Positions 56,804 through 64,000 of a stretch of 64,000 bases of DNA are shown here, piece by piece. This DNA is from Thioclava atlantica (GTDB lineage: Bacteria; Pseudomonadota; Alphaproteobacteria; Rhodobacterales; Rhodobacteraceae). The notes under the pieces were generated by a model that worked only from the letters and a program-made list of their open reading frames with translations, was not told the origin of the DNA and searched no databases. The position numbers and the translations under genes were made by a program. The DNA lies in assembly GCF_000737065.1 (NCBI RefSeq), contig NZ_AQRC01000002.1:1-64000 (forward strand), given 5' to 3'. How positions within the stretch are numbered: the stretch's first letter is position 1; each line of letters begins with the position of its first letter.

Positions 56804-57829
56804 CTATTCCTGCGCCCGCCCCTCGACGATCTCGAGCGCGCGGATCGCGAACCGGCGCGCGAGCGGGCCGATCTCGGAGGCGTTGCGCCCCGCCGCCGTG
56901 CCCGCCTTCACCCGGTCGGCGATCCCCACGAAGATCACCGAGAAGCGAAACAGCGCGAAGGCCTTGTGGAAGGGCAGAAGCTCGGACACGCCCGGATTGC
57001 CTTCCCGGTAGCGCGCGACGAATTCCGCCTCGCTCGGCAGTCCGAGCGCGGCCCGATCGAGCCCGAGAATCCCGCCATATTCGTCGGGCGAAGTGTGCCA
57101 GGGCATCACGCAGAACCCCAGATCGGCAAGCGGATGGCCCAGCGTCGAGAGCTCCCAGTCGAGGATCGCCACCACGCGCGGCTCGGTCGGATGGAAGATC
57201 ATGTTGCCCATCCGGAAATCGCCATGCGCGAGGCTCACCGCACCATCGTCGGGCGGCAGGTTCGCGGGCAGCCATTCGGCGAGCCGGTCAAGCTCGGGGA
57301 TCGGATCGCTCGAGGAGGCGTGCCACTGCTTGCTCCAGCGCGCGATCTGGCGTTCGAAATAGTTCCCCGGACGCCCGAAATCGCCCAGCCCCACCTCTTC
57401 CGGGTCGACCGCATGGATCGCCGCGAGCGCATCGGCAAGCCCCATCCAGAGCGCGTGGCGCTCTTCGGGTGCGACACAGGGAAGCGCGCTTTCGGAAAAG
57501 ACCCGCCCCTCGACCCGCTCCATCAGGTAGAAGGGCGTCCCCAGAAGCGCGGGATCGTCGTGATAGAGGATCGGCCGCGCGACGGGCACGCCTGCGGGAT
57601 GAAGGCTCTGCAGCACCCGGAATTCGCGGTCGATCGCATGCGCGCCCTTCAGGATCGGCCCGTTGGGCTGCTTGCGCAGCACCATCCGCTGGCTCCCGTG
57701 GGTCACGAAATAGGTCGGGTTGGACTGACCGCCGCTGACCCGCTCGAGCACGAAATCCGGCTCGGGGCCGAACGTGTCATCGAGAAATGCGCGCAGCGCC
57801 GCCGGCTTGAAATCGATCTGCTGGGTCAT
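56804..57829 (-). CDS. Aminoglycoside phosphotransferase-like kinase (ACAD10-N type)
   Basis: A 341-residue APH/choline-kinase-fold protein. It has FVLERVSGGQSNPTYFV (nucleotide loop), VSLAHGDFRMGNMIFHP (the Brenner-type HGD-x-x-x-x-N motif) and VVAILDWELSTLGHPLADLG (metal-binding DWE). Proteins of this subgroup sit beside acyl-CoA dehydrogenases and are fused to one in animal ACAD10/11, where they phosphorylate 4-hydroxy acids or acyl-CoAs. It overlaps the acyl-CoA ligase gene by ATGA, in line with such a role and not with antibiotic resistance. Confidence 0.85.
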   Translation of the reverse strand: MTQQIDFKPAALRAFLDDTFGPEPDFVLERVSGGQSNPTYFVTHGSQRMVLRKQPNGPILKGAHAIDREFRVLQSLHPAGVPVARPILYHDDPALLGTPFYLMERVEGRVFSESALPCVAPEERHALWMGLADALAAIHAVDPEEVGLGDFGRPGNYFERQIARWSKQWHASSSDPIPELDRLAEWLPANLPPDDGAVSLAHGDFRMGNMIFHPTEPRVVAILDWELSTLGHPLADLGFCVMPWHTSPDEYGGILGLDRAALGLPSEAEFVARYREGNPGVSELLPFHKAFALFRFSVIFVGIADRVKAGTAAGRNASEIGPLARRFAIRALEIVEGRAQE

Positions 57830-59469
57830 CGCTGGGCCTCCTCGTCGCTCGCCCGCGCCAGTTCGCGCAGCACGAATTTCTGGATCTTTCCGGTGGCGGT
57901 GCGCGGCAGCTCGACGAAGCCGAAGCGGCGCGGCACCTTGTAATGCGCAAGATGGTCGCGGCAGAAGAGGCGCAGTTCTTCGGCCGTGACCGAGGCGCCG
58001 GGCTTGAGTTCGACGAAGGCGCACGGGATATCGCCCCATTTCGGATCGGGGGCCGCGACCACGGCGGCCAGCAACACCGACGGGTGACGATGCAGCGCGT
58101 TCTCGACCTCGAGGCTCGAGATGTTCTCGCCGCCCGAGATGATGATGTCCTTCGCCCGGTCGCGGATCTCGATCTCGCCATTGGGGTGGCGCGTGGCCAG
58201 ATCGCCGGTATGGAAGACGCCGCCCGCGAAGGCCGCCTCGGTCGCCTCCGGATCGCGCCAATAGCCCGCCATCAACGTGTTGCCGCGCAGCGTGATCTCG
58301 CCCATCGCCGCGCCGTCCGCGGGCAGCTCCGCCCCTGCCTCATCGGCGATCCGCACGCGGCTCGCGGTGACATGGCGATGCCCCTGCCGCGAGAGCCGGG
58401 CGGCGCGCGAGGCGGCATCGGGGGTTTCCTCGGGTGGCGGCGCGCAAAGCGTCGCGGGGCCGAAGCTCTCGGTCAGCCCGTAGAGATGGAGGAAATCGAA
58501 GCCGATCTCCTCGAGTCCCGAGATCAGAGCGACGGAGGGTGCCGCGCCGCCCGAGGCCACCGTGACCTTGGGTGCGTCGGGTCCGCGCGCGGCCCGCGCG
58601 GGATCGTTGAGCAGCATGTAGAGCACGACCGGCGCGCAGGCCATGTGGCTCACCCCATGCGCCGCGATGGCCTCGAAGATCTCGCCCGGATCGACGCGGT
58701 CGAGGCAGACATGCGTGCCCCCCGCCGCCGTCACCGCCCAGGTGTGGCACCAGCCGTTGCAGTGAAACATCGGCAGGGTCCAGAGATAGACCGAGTCCTT
58801 GCCGAGCCCGAGCGCGAGCACATTGCCGAGCGCGTTCAGATAGGCGCCGCGATGGTGATAGACGACCCCCTTGGGATGGCCCGTGGTGCCCGAGGTGTAG
58901 TTCAGGCAGATCGGCTGCCATTCCTCGCCCACATGCGCCATGACGTCCCCCAGGTCCGGCGCGGGCCCCGAGAACAGGTCGAGCCCCTGCCCCTGCCCCT
59001 GCCCCGGCCCCGGCTCGGCGAGGATCACGCCGGGCACGCCTGCCTCTTGCGCGGCCTGCGCGGCCAATTCGGCCGAGCCCGCATCGGCGAGGAGCAACCG
59101 GCTTCCCGCATGGGTGAGGATATAGGAGACGACCTCGGCATCGAGCCGGGTATTGATCGCGTTGAGCACCCCGCCCACCAGCGGCACCGCGTAATGCGCG
59201 GCCAGCATCTCGGGGCGGTTCGGCGCGATGATCGAAACCACGTCGCCCGGCCCGATCCCTTCGGCGCGCAGATAGGCGGCCAGACGCGCGACGATCTCTC
59301 CGAATTCGGCGTAGCTCCAGGCGCGCCCGCGCCAGATCACCGCGCGGCGCGAGGGAAAGACGTTCAGCGCCCGGTCGAGGAAATCGAGCGGGCTGAGCGG
59401 GCGATGGTTCGCCGCACGCGGGGCGAGATGCGGCTGGTCGTTCAGGAGCGCTTGCGGATCGTCAGCCAT
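57826..59469 (-). CDS. Acyl-CoA synthetase (AMP-forming)
   Basis: A 547-residue AMP-forming ligase for medium- or long-chain acids. It has CLNYTSGTTGHPKGVVYHHR, the PMFHCNGWCHTWAV region, YGLTESFGPATL and a C-terminal PRTATGKIQKFVLRELA lysine. A hexanucleotide repeat (CCCTGC, three or four copies around 58984-59012) encodes a Gly-Gln run in PGQGQGQGL, in a surface loop; copy-number change would stay in frame. It overlaps the dehydrogenase gene by 8 bases. It activates the acid that the operon oxidises. Confidence 0.88.
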   Translation of the reverse strand: MADDPQALLNDQPHLAPRAANHRPLSPLDFLDRALNVFPSRRAVIWRGRAWSYAEFGEIVARLAAYLRAEGIGPGDVVSIIAPNRPEMLAAHYAVPLVGGVLNAINTRLDAEVVSYILTHAGSRLLLADAGSAELAAQAAQEAGVPGVILAEPGPGQGQGQGLDLFSGPAPDLGDVMAHVGEEWQPICLNYTSGTTGHPKGVVYHHRGAYLNALGNVLALGLGKDSVYLWTLPMFHCNGWCHTWAVTAAGGTHVCLDRVDPGEIFEAIAAHGVSHMACAPVVLYMLLNDPARAARGPDAPKVTVASGGAAPSVALISGLEEIGFDFLHLYGLTESFGPATLCAPPPEETPDAASRAARLSRQGHRHVTASRVRIADEAGAELPADGAAMGEITLRGNTLMAGYWRDPEATEAAFAGGVFHTGDLATRHPNGEIEIRDRAKDIIISGGENISSLEVENALHRHPSVLLAAVVAAPDPKWGDIPCAFVELKPGASVTAEELRLFCRDHLAHYKVPRRFGFVELPRTATGKIQKFVLRELARASDEEAQR

Positions 59470-60667
59470 CGACGCCCCATGTCCAGAATGCGCGCTCTTC
59501 CGTCGCGAGGGTCCGTTCGAGCACCATCTTGTGCACCTCATCCGCGCCATCGACGAGCCGCGCCTGACGCGCGTAGCGGTAGATCCATTCAAGCGGCGTA
59601 TCGGTCGAATAGCCGCGCGCGCCGTTGATCTGGATCGCGGTATCGGCGGCCTTGTGCAGAAGGTTCGCGACATGAACCTTGGCCATCGAGATCTCCTTGC
59701 GCGCATAGGAGCCCTGATCGAGCGCCCAGGCCGCCTTCATCACCAGAAGCCGCCCGATCTCGATCTGCATCGCCAGATCGCCCAGCATCAGCCGGATGCT
59801 TTCCTTCTTCGCGAGCCGTTCTCCGAAGGCGAAGCGCTCATGCGCATAGGTCCGCGCGATCTCCACGCAGCGTTTCGACAGCCCGAGCCAGCGCATGCAA
59901 TGGGTGAGCCGCGCCGGGCCCAGCCGCATCTGCGTCAGCTTCAGCCCCTCGCCCTCGCCCAGAAGCACGTTCTCGGCCGGGATCTCGAGCCCGTCGAAGA
60001 CCAGCTCGCAATGCCCGCCATGCTCCTCGGGGCCCATGATCGGGATCCGTCGCTCGATCCGCCAGCCGGGCTGGTCGCGATCGAACAGGAATGCCGTGAG
60101 CCCCTTGCGCGGGTCGTCCGAGGTGCGCGCCATCAGAATGAAATGCTGTGCCTCGCCCGCCCCGGTGATGAACCATTTGCGACCCTGGATGACGTAGCGA
60201 TCGCCGTCGCGGGTCGCGGTGGTGAGCATCATCGAAGGGTCCGACCCGCCCCCCGGATGCGGCTCGGTCATCGCGAAGGCCGAGCGCACGCGACCCTCGA
60301 CGAGCGGCGCGAGCCAGCGCGCCTTCTGCTCGGGCGTTCCGGCCTTTTCCAGCACCATCATGTTGCCGTCATCGGGCGCGGCGGAGTTGAACACCACGGG
60401 CCCGAAGATCGAGCGGTTCATCTCTTCGTAGCAGACCGCCATGCCGACCTTGTCGAGCCCCTGCCCGCCGGTCTCGGGGCGCAGCTGCAGGCACCACAGC
60501 CCCTCCGCGCGGGCCTTGTCGCGCAGCGGCTCGAGATGGTCGTGGCGGATATTGCCGTGCGCGTCATAGGCCGCGCGGTCGGCTTCGAGCGGCAGGATCT
60601 CGTCCTCGACGAAGCGGGCGATGCGCGCGCGATAGTCCTCGACCTGCGGCGAAATGGTGAAATCCAT
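59462..60667 (-). CDS. Acyl-CoA dehydrogenase
   Basis: A 401-residue FAD enzyme that introduces the alpha-beta double bond in acyl-CoA. It has the FAD-binding stretch RSAFAMTEPHPGGGSDPSMM, then YVIQGRKWFITGAGEA and the C-terminal AIQINGARGYSTDTPLEWIY. Where the catalytic Glu of this ACAD10/11-like group is expected, the run LEWIYRYAR has a glutamate. ATG 60667 is preferred (MDFTISPQVEDYRARI); upstream codons are antisense to the SDR. The gene begins 11 bases after the SDR stop. Confidence 0.9.
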   Translation of the reverse strand: MDFTISPQVEDYRARIARFVEDEILPLEADRAAYDAHGNIRHDHLEPLRDKARAEGLWCLQLRPETGGQGLDKVGMAVCYEEMNRSIFGPVVFNSAAPDDGNMMVLEKAGTPEQKARWLAPLVEGRVRSAFAMTEPHPGGGSDPSMMLTTATRDGDRYVIQGRKWFITGAGEAQHFILMARTSDDPRKGLTAFLFDRDQPGWRIERRIPIMGPEEHGGHCELVFDGLEIPAENVLLGEGEGLKLTQMRLGPARLTHCMRWLGLSKRCVEIARTYAHERFAFGERLAKKESIRLMLGDLAMQIEIGRLLVMKAAWALDQGSYARKEISMAKVHVANLLHKAADTAIQINGARGYSTDTPLEWIYRYARQARLVDGADEVHKMVLERTLATEERAFWTWGVDG

Positions 60668-60678
60668 GAAATGCGTCC

Positions 60679-61428
60679 TTACAAAGATGAGACGAGATGC
60701 CCGCCATCGGCGACGATCTCGGTTCCGGTCATGAAGGCCCCGGCCTCGGAGGCCAGCAGCAGGAGCGGCCCGTCGAGATCGGAGAGCTGGCCGAGGCGGC
60801 GCTGCGGCACCCTCTTTATCAGCGCCTTGCCCGCCTCGGAGGCGAAGAAGGCGCGGTTGAGATCGGTCTCGATATAGCCCGGGCAGAGCGCGTTGACGCG
60901 GATCGCGTGGCGTGCCCATTCCAGCGCGAGCGCGCGCGACATCTGCACCACGCCCGCCTTCGCCGTGGCATAGGCCGCGACATGGCCCGCGACGCGCAGC
61001 CCGAGGATCGAGGCGACATTCACGATGCTGCCGCCCCGCCCCTCGGTGACCATGCGGCGCGCGCCCGCCTGCGCCACGCGGAACACCCCGGTCAGGTCGG
61101 TGTCGATCACCCGCGCCCAGTCCTCCTCGGTCGTGGCGAGAGCGGGGCCGTCATGGGTGACGCCCGCATTGTTGATGATGATGTCGAAGGCCGCTCCCGC
61201 GAAGACCGCGGATACCGAGCCCGGATCGGTCACGTCGAGCGCCGCCACATCGACCCGCCCGCCTTCCCCGGCGATCGCATCCGCGGTTTCCTCCAGCGCC
61301 GCGACCCGGCGCGCCGCGACCGTCACCTCGGCCCCCGAGCGCGCGAGAACCCTCGCGAAATGCCGTCCCAGTCCCGAGGACGCGCCCGTCACGAGGGCAC
61401 GCTTCCCCGTCAGATCCACCTGCAGCAA
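60679..61428 (-). CDS. Short-chain dehydrogenase/reductase
   Basis: A 249-residue NAD(P)-dependent SDR. The cofactor motif is TGASSGLGRHFARVL, then INNAGVTHDGP and the catalytic SIVNVASILG with YATAKAG (Tyr-x-x-x-Lys). I chose TTG 61428 because AAGGAGGAG precedes it; the frame extends to 61518 without an SD. As first gene of the operon it probably oxidises a 3-hydroxyacyl-CoA or similar intermediate. A TetR-type palindrome lies about 210 bases upstream. Confidence 0.85.
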   Translation of the reverse strand: MLQVDLTGKRALVTGASSGLGRHFARVLARSGAEVTVAARRVAALEETADAIAGEGGRVDVAALDVTDPGSVSAVFAGAAFDIIINNAGVTHDGPALATTEEDWARVIDTDLTGVFRVAQAGARRMVTEGRGGSIVNVASILGLRVAGHVAAYATAKAGVVQMSRALALEWARHAIRVNALCPGYIETDLNRAFFASEAGKALIKRVPQRRLGQLSDLDGPLLLLASEAGAFMTGTEIVADGGHLVSSL

Positions 61429-61836
61429 TGTCTCCTCCTTCCATTGCGCCTGGCTGATGGCATGAGAAGTAGACCAAAGTTTCGCGAAGGTCATGTGTTG
61501 CGTGCATTTTTCCCGCACGAAGGCGGGAGGCGTGGCGAGGAAGGCCGGCCCCCGTCGCTATCGTTGATCCCGGCCAATGGCAGCACCGGCAGCGTCACCT
61601 CCCCTCACAGCCCACGCCCGAGACCCATCGCGCAAAATAAGAACGCCCGTTCTTCCCCAGGCGCGCGCGTCGAGACGGCTTCCGCCACCGCTGACCTGGG
61701 CGCGACGGATATCCACGCGGCGACGCAAGGCAGAATATTGTTCTCGCTACCCGGCCCTGAAACGGTGTCCCGTTCCTTGATTTGCGCCATTTTCTGGTAG
61801 ATCTGGACGCAAATCCACCATCTGGAGATTTTCGCC
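61429..61836. promoter_or_regulatory. Divergent regulatory region with TetR-type operator and an inverted repeat
   Basis: AAGAACGCCCGTTCTT at 61639-61654 is a perfect seven-base inverted repeat around CC, the form bound by many TetR/AcrR regulators of acyl-CoA genes. A second inverted repeat, GATTTGCG at 61779-61786 and CGCAAATC at 61808-61815, lies just before the rhodanese gene and could be an operator or leader hairpin. No gene is evident in these 408 bases. No cognate regulator is encoded in the window. Confidence 0.55.
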
Positions 61837-62775
61837 ATGAAACGCTTCGTGCTTCCGCTTCTGGGCGGCCTCGCCTCGCTCGCGGCCTCGGCGGCGCTTG
61901 CGGGCGGGCTTGGCCCGCTCGTCAGCCCGCAGGACCTCGCGGCCGAGCGCGCCAGCCTCGCCCCGATCATCCTCGACATCCGGGCCGAGGGCTATGACAA
62001 GGGCCATATCGCGGGCGCGGTGAACGCCCCTTACGGGCTCTTCCGCGGCCCCGCCGCCAATCCGGGCAAGGTTCCCCCCGTCGTCAAGCTCGAGGCAACC
62101 TATGAACGCCTCGGTCTCGATCCCGCGCGCCCCGTCGTCGTGGTCTCGCAAGGCGACACGGATACCGATTTCGGCGCCGCCGCGCGGGTCTACTGGACCC
62201 TCAAGAGCACCGGCTTCCGTGACCTGTCGATCCTCAATGGCGGCGCGACCGCCTGGGCCAATGCGGGCCTGCCGCTCTCGAACGAGGCGGTCACGCCCGC
62301 CCCGACCCAGCTCTCTGTCACATGGAACGATGCCTGGACCGCGCAGACCCCGGCCGTCGAGGAGGTCGTGAAGGGCAAGCACAAGGCGGTGCTGGTCGAT
62401 GCCCGCCCCAGACCCTTCTTCGAGGGCCGCAAGGCGCATCCGGCCGCGAAGCGTCCCGGCACCCTGCCCGGCGCCGAGAACCTGCCCTATACCAGTTTCT
62501 TCCAGCCCGGCGCGACCGCGATCTCGGCCAAGGCCGATGCCGCCGCGCTGAAGGAGAAACTCGGGATCAAGGGCGGTGAGGAAGTGGTCTCCTTCTGCAA
62601 TACCGGGCACTGGGCGGCGACCGACTGGTTCGCGCTCTCCGAGCTCGGCGGGATCGAGAACGTGAAGCTCTATCCCGGCTCGATGGTCGAATATTCGGCC
62701 ACCGGTGCGAAGATGGAGAACACGCCCGGCCTGTTCCGCAACCTCCTCAACCAGATCATGGGGTCGCAGGGATGA
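61837..62775 (+). CDS. Periplasmic rhodanese (thiosulfate sulfurtransferase)
   Basis: A 312-residue two-domain rhodanese with a Sec signal (LPLLGGLASLAASAALA). The C-terminal domain has the active-site cysteine in VVSFCNTGHWAATDWFAL. The N-terminal domain starts ILDIRAEGYDKGHIAGAVNA and has Ser-Gln at the loop (VVVSQGDTDTD) instead of Cys, as expected for the inactive half. It would transfer sulfur from thiosulfate to a thiol acceptor outside the cytoplasm. It overlaps the next gene by four bases. GGAG lies nine bases before the ATG. Confidence 0.9.
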   Translation: MKRFVLPLLGGLASLAASAALAGGLGPLVSPQDLAAERASLAPIILDIRAEGYDKGHIAGAVNAPYGLFRGPAANPGKVPPVVKLEATYERLGLDPARPVVVVSQGDTDTDFGAAARVYWTLKSTGFRDLSILNGGATAWANAGLPLSNEAVTPAPTQLSVTWNDAWTAQTPAVEEVVKGKHKAVLVDARPRPFFEGRKAHPAAKRPGTLPGAENLPYTSFFQPGATAISAKADAAALKEKLGIKGGEEVVSFCNTGHWAATDWFALSELGGIENVKLYPGSMVEYSATGAKMENTPGLFRNLLNQIMGSQG

Positions 62776-63902
62776 TCAGCGCAACGCTGGACCGCACGCG
62801 CGCGCCGGGCCTCACCGCCCGGCGTTCCGCACTTGTCGCCGCGGCCCTCGTGGCCATCGGAGTTCTGTCGCTCTTCGGAGGCGCGCGCTACGGGCTGATG
62901 CTCGCGATCGGGCTCGGGTTCGGGATCGCGCTCGAGGGGCTGCGCTTCGGCTTCGCCGGCCCCTGGCGGGCGATGATCCTGCGCCGCGAACCGGCGGGCA
63001 TCCTCGCGCAGCTTCTCTCGATCGCGCTGGTCTCGATCGTCGCGATCCCGCTGCTCTCCTCCCATCCCGGAGAGCTTACCGGCGCCCAGGCGCCGATCGG
63101 CTGGGCGATGGTGGGCGGCGCCTTCGTCTTCGGCGCGGCGATGCAGGTGGTGCTGGGCTGCGGCTCGGGCACGCTCGTCAATGCCGGCTCGGGCAACCCG
63201 ATCGGGCTGCTCGCGCTCCCGTTCTTCGCGATCGGCAGCTTCGCGGGCGCCTATGGGCTGATCTGGTGGACCGGCCTCGGCGCGCTCCCGATCCTGCGCC
63301 TGAGCGGCTGGGGCGGGCTCGGCGTCACGCTGGTGCTGCTGGGGATCACGGCCGCGGTCTTCTACCGGCTCGGGGCGCCGGAGGCACGCCGCCTGCCGCG
63401 CCGCTACGTGATCGCCGCACTGGTGCTGGCGCTTCTGGCGATCGCCAACCTGATGGTCGCGGGCCAGCCCTGGGGCGTGGTCTACGGGCTTGGCCTGTGG
63501 GTCGCGAAGGGCGCGCAGGGTCTCGGCATGGATCTCTCGGGCTCGGCCTTCTGGACCGCGCCCGGGTCGGTGACACGACTGCATGAGAGCCTGCTCACCG
63601 ATTATACCTCCCTCACCGATCTGGGGCTGATCGCGGGGGCGTTCGGCGTCGCGAGCTGGCGTCGGGGCGGACTTGCGCAGCCCCTGCCGCGCTACCCGGC
63701 GAGAGCCTGGGTGGCGACGATCGTGGCCGGGTTCCTGCTCGGCTATTCCTCGCGCCTCGCCTTCGGCTGCAATGTCGGCGCGTTCTTCTCGGGGATCTCG
63801 ACCGGGAGCCTGCATGGCTGGGTCTGGTTCGCCGCGGCCTTCGCGGGGGCCGCGCTCGGCATCCGCCTGCGTCCGCATCTGGGACTGGAGGCCGCGAAAT
63901 GA
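62772..63902 (+). CDS. YeeE/YedE (TsuA-type) thiosulfate transporter
   Basis: A 376-residue integral membrane protein with about nine helices. The two conserved cysteine motifs of the family are present: QVVLGCGSGTLVNAGSGNPI and RLAFGCNVGAFFSGISTGSL. TsuA of Spirochaeta carries thiosulfate through such cysteines. Co-translation with a periplasmic rhodanese points to thiosulfate capture and import. The gene overlaps its neighbours at both ends (ATGA). Confidence 0.88.
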   Translation: MISATLDRTRAPGLTARRSALVAAALVAIGVLSLFGGARYGLMLAIGLGFGIALEGLRFGFAGPWRAMILRREPAGILAQLLSIALVSIVAIPLLSSHPGELTGAQAPIGWAMVGGAFVFGAAMQVVLGCGSGTLVNAGSGNPIGLLALPFFAIGSFAGAYGLIWWTGLGALPILRLSGWGGLGVTLVLLGITAAVFYRLGAPEARRLPRRYVIAALVLALLAIANLMVAGQPWGVVYGLGLWVAKGAQGLGMDLSGSAFWTAPGSVTRLHESLLTDYTSLTDLGLIAGAFGVASWRRGGLAQPLPRYPARAWVATIVAGFLLGYSSRLAFGCNVGAFFSGISTGSLHGWVWFAAAFAGAALGIRLRPHLGLEAAK

Positions 63903-64000
63903 CCCGGGCCCTCACCGCATCCGTGGCGCTGGCCGCGCTCCTGCTCCTCGTCGCGCTCGACCTGACCGGTGCGCCGCTCAACCCCTATCGGGCGCCGCCC
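63899..64000 (+). CDS. Small membrane protein, partial (cut by window end)
   Basis: The first 34 codons begin MTRALTASVALAALLLLVAL, a signal or membrane helix, and continue DLTGAPLNPYRAPP. It overlaps the transporter stop by ATGA and so belongs to the thiosulfate operon. Too little is present to assign a family. Confidence 0.6.
   Translation, partial: MTRALTASVALAALLLLVALDLTGAPLNPYRAPP

Noticed and set aside
56804-57829. Aminoglycoside resistance gene
   Set aside because: The kinase fold is present, but operon context with acyl-CoA dehydrogenase and ligase and the ACAD10-type motifs point to lipid metabolism.

Overview
This is a GC-rich window from a Gram-negative bacterium, most likely an alphaproteobacterium of the Rhodobacterales type. 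That is inferred from gene content: an NdvB-size cyclic glucan synthase, a TRAP transporter, an Urt-type amide transporter, MprF, CbbQ/NorD-type proteins and an FnrL-like site. No rRNA, tRNA or CRISPR array was seen, so the species is not fixed by the sequence. Most genes lie in tight operons with 1-8 base overlaps.

Bases 1-9030 are an accessory island, visibly less GC-rich than the rest. It opens with stacked mobile-element debris: an IS3-type end and orfA, an AAA ATPase gene cut by that IS end, and an IS21 istA/istB remnant. Surface-sugar genes follow: a DegT/FdtB-type aminotransferase, two family-2 glycosyltransferases, a GNAT acetyltransferase, an FdtA/QdtA-type ketoisomerase preceded by a truncated second copy, and a GT61 glycosyltransferase. 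Decayed IS3 and IS256-type transposase pieces flank the GT61 gene.

Bases 9031-23240 form an aliphatic-amide module. On the minus strand run amiC (sensor), amiR (ANTAR antiterminator), a leader with an ANTAR-like hairpin and a terminator, a five-gene ABC importer of the FmdDEF/Urt type, amiE, and a CbbQ/NorQ-NorD-type AAA/vWA pair. On the plus strand a second leader with the same architecture precedes an NCS1 permease and a MetX-like alpha/beta hydrolase. AmiR therefore probably controls two divergent operons.

Bases 23350-40360 hold a tandem UspA protein overlapping a 2809-residue cyclic beta-1,2-glucan synthase (ndvB), an HhH-GPD protein, a gluconate module (LacI-family repressor, palindromic operator, gntK, dctPQM-type TRAP transporter), and a convergent acetolactate-synthase-like ThDP enzyme.

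Bases 40577-50440 hold an unusual operon: acetate-CoA ligase, fused E1 alpha-beta, lipoyl E2 and a free acyl carrier protein, with an FNR-like box upstream. A sugar ABC transporter (binding protein, two permeases, MalK-type ATPase) lies next to it.

Bases 50441-64000 hold a cation diffusion facilitator, a PrpF-like C-terminal relic, mprF followed by a DedA-PAP2-LssY fusion, an acyl-CoA catabolic operon (SDR, acyl-CoA dehydrogenase, acyl-CoA ligase, APH-like kinase) behind a TetR-type palindrome, and a thiosulfate module (periplasmic rhodanese, YeeE/TsuA-type transporter, and a small membrane protein cut by the window end).
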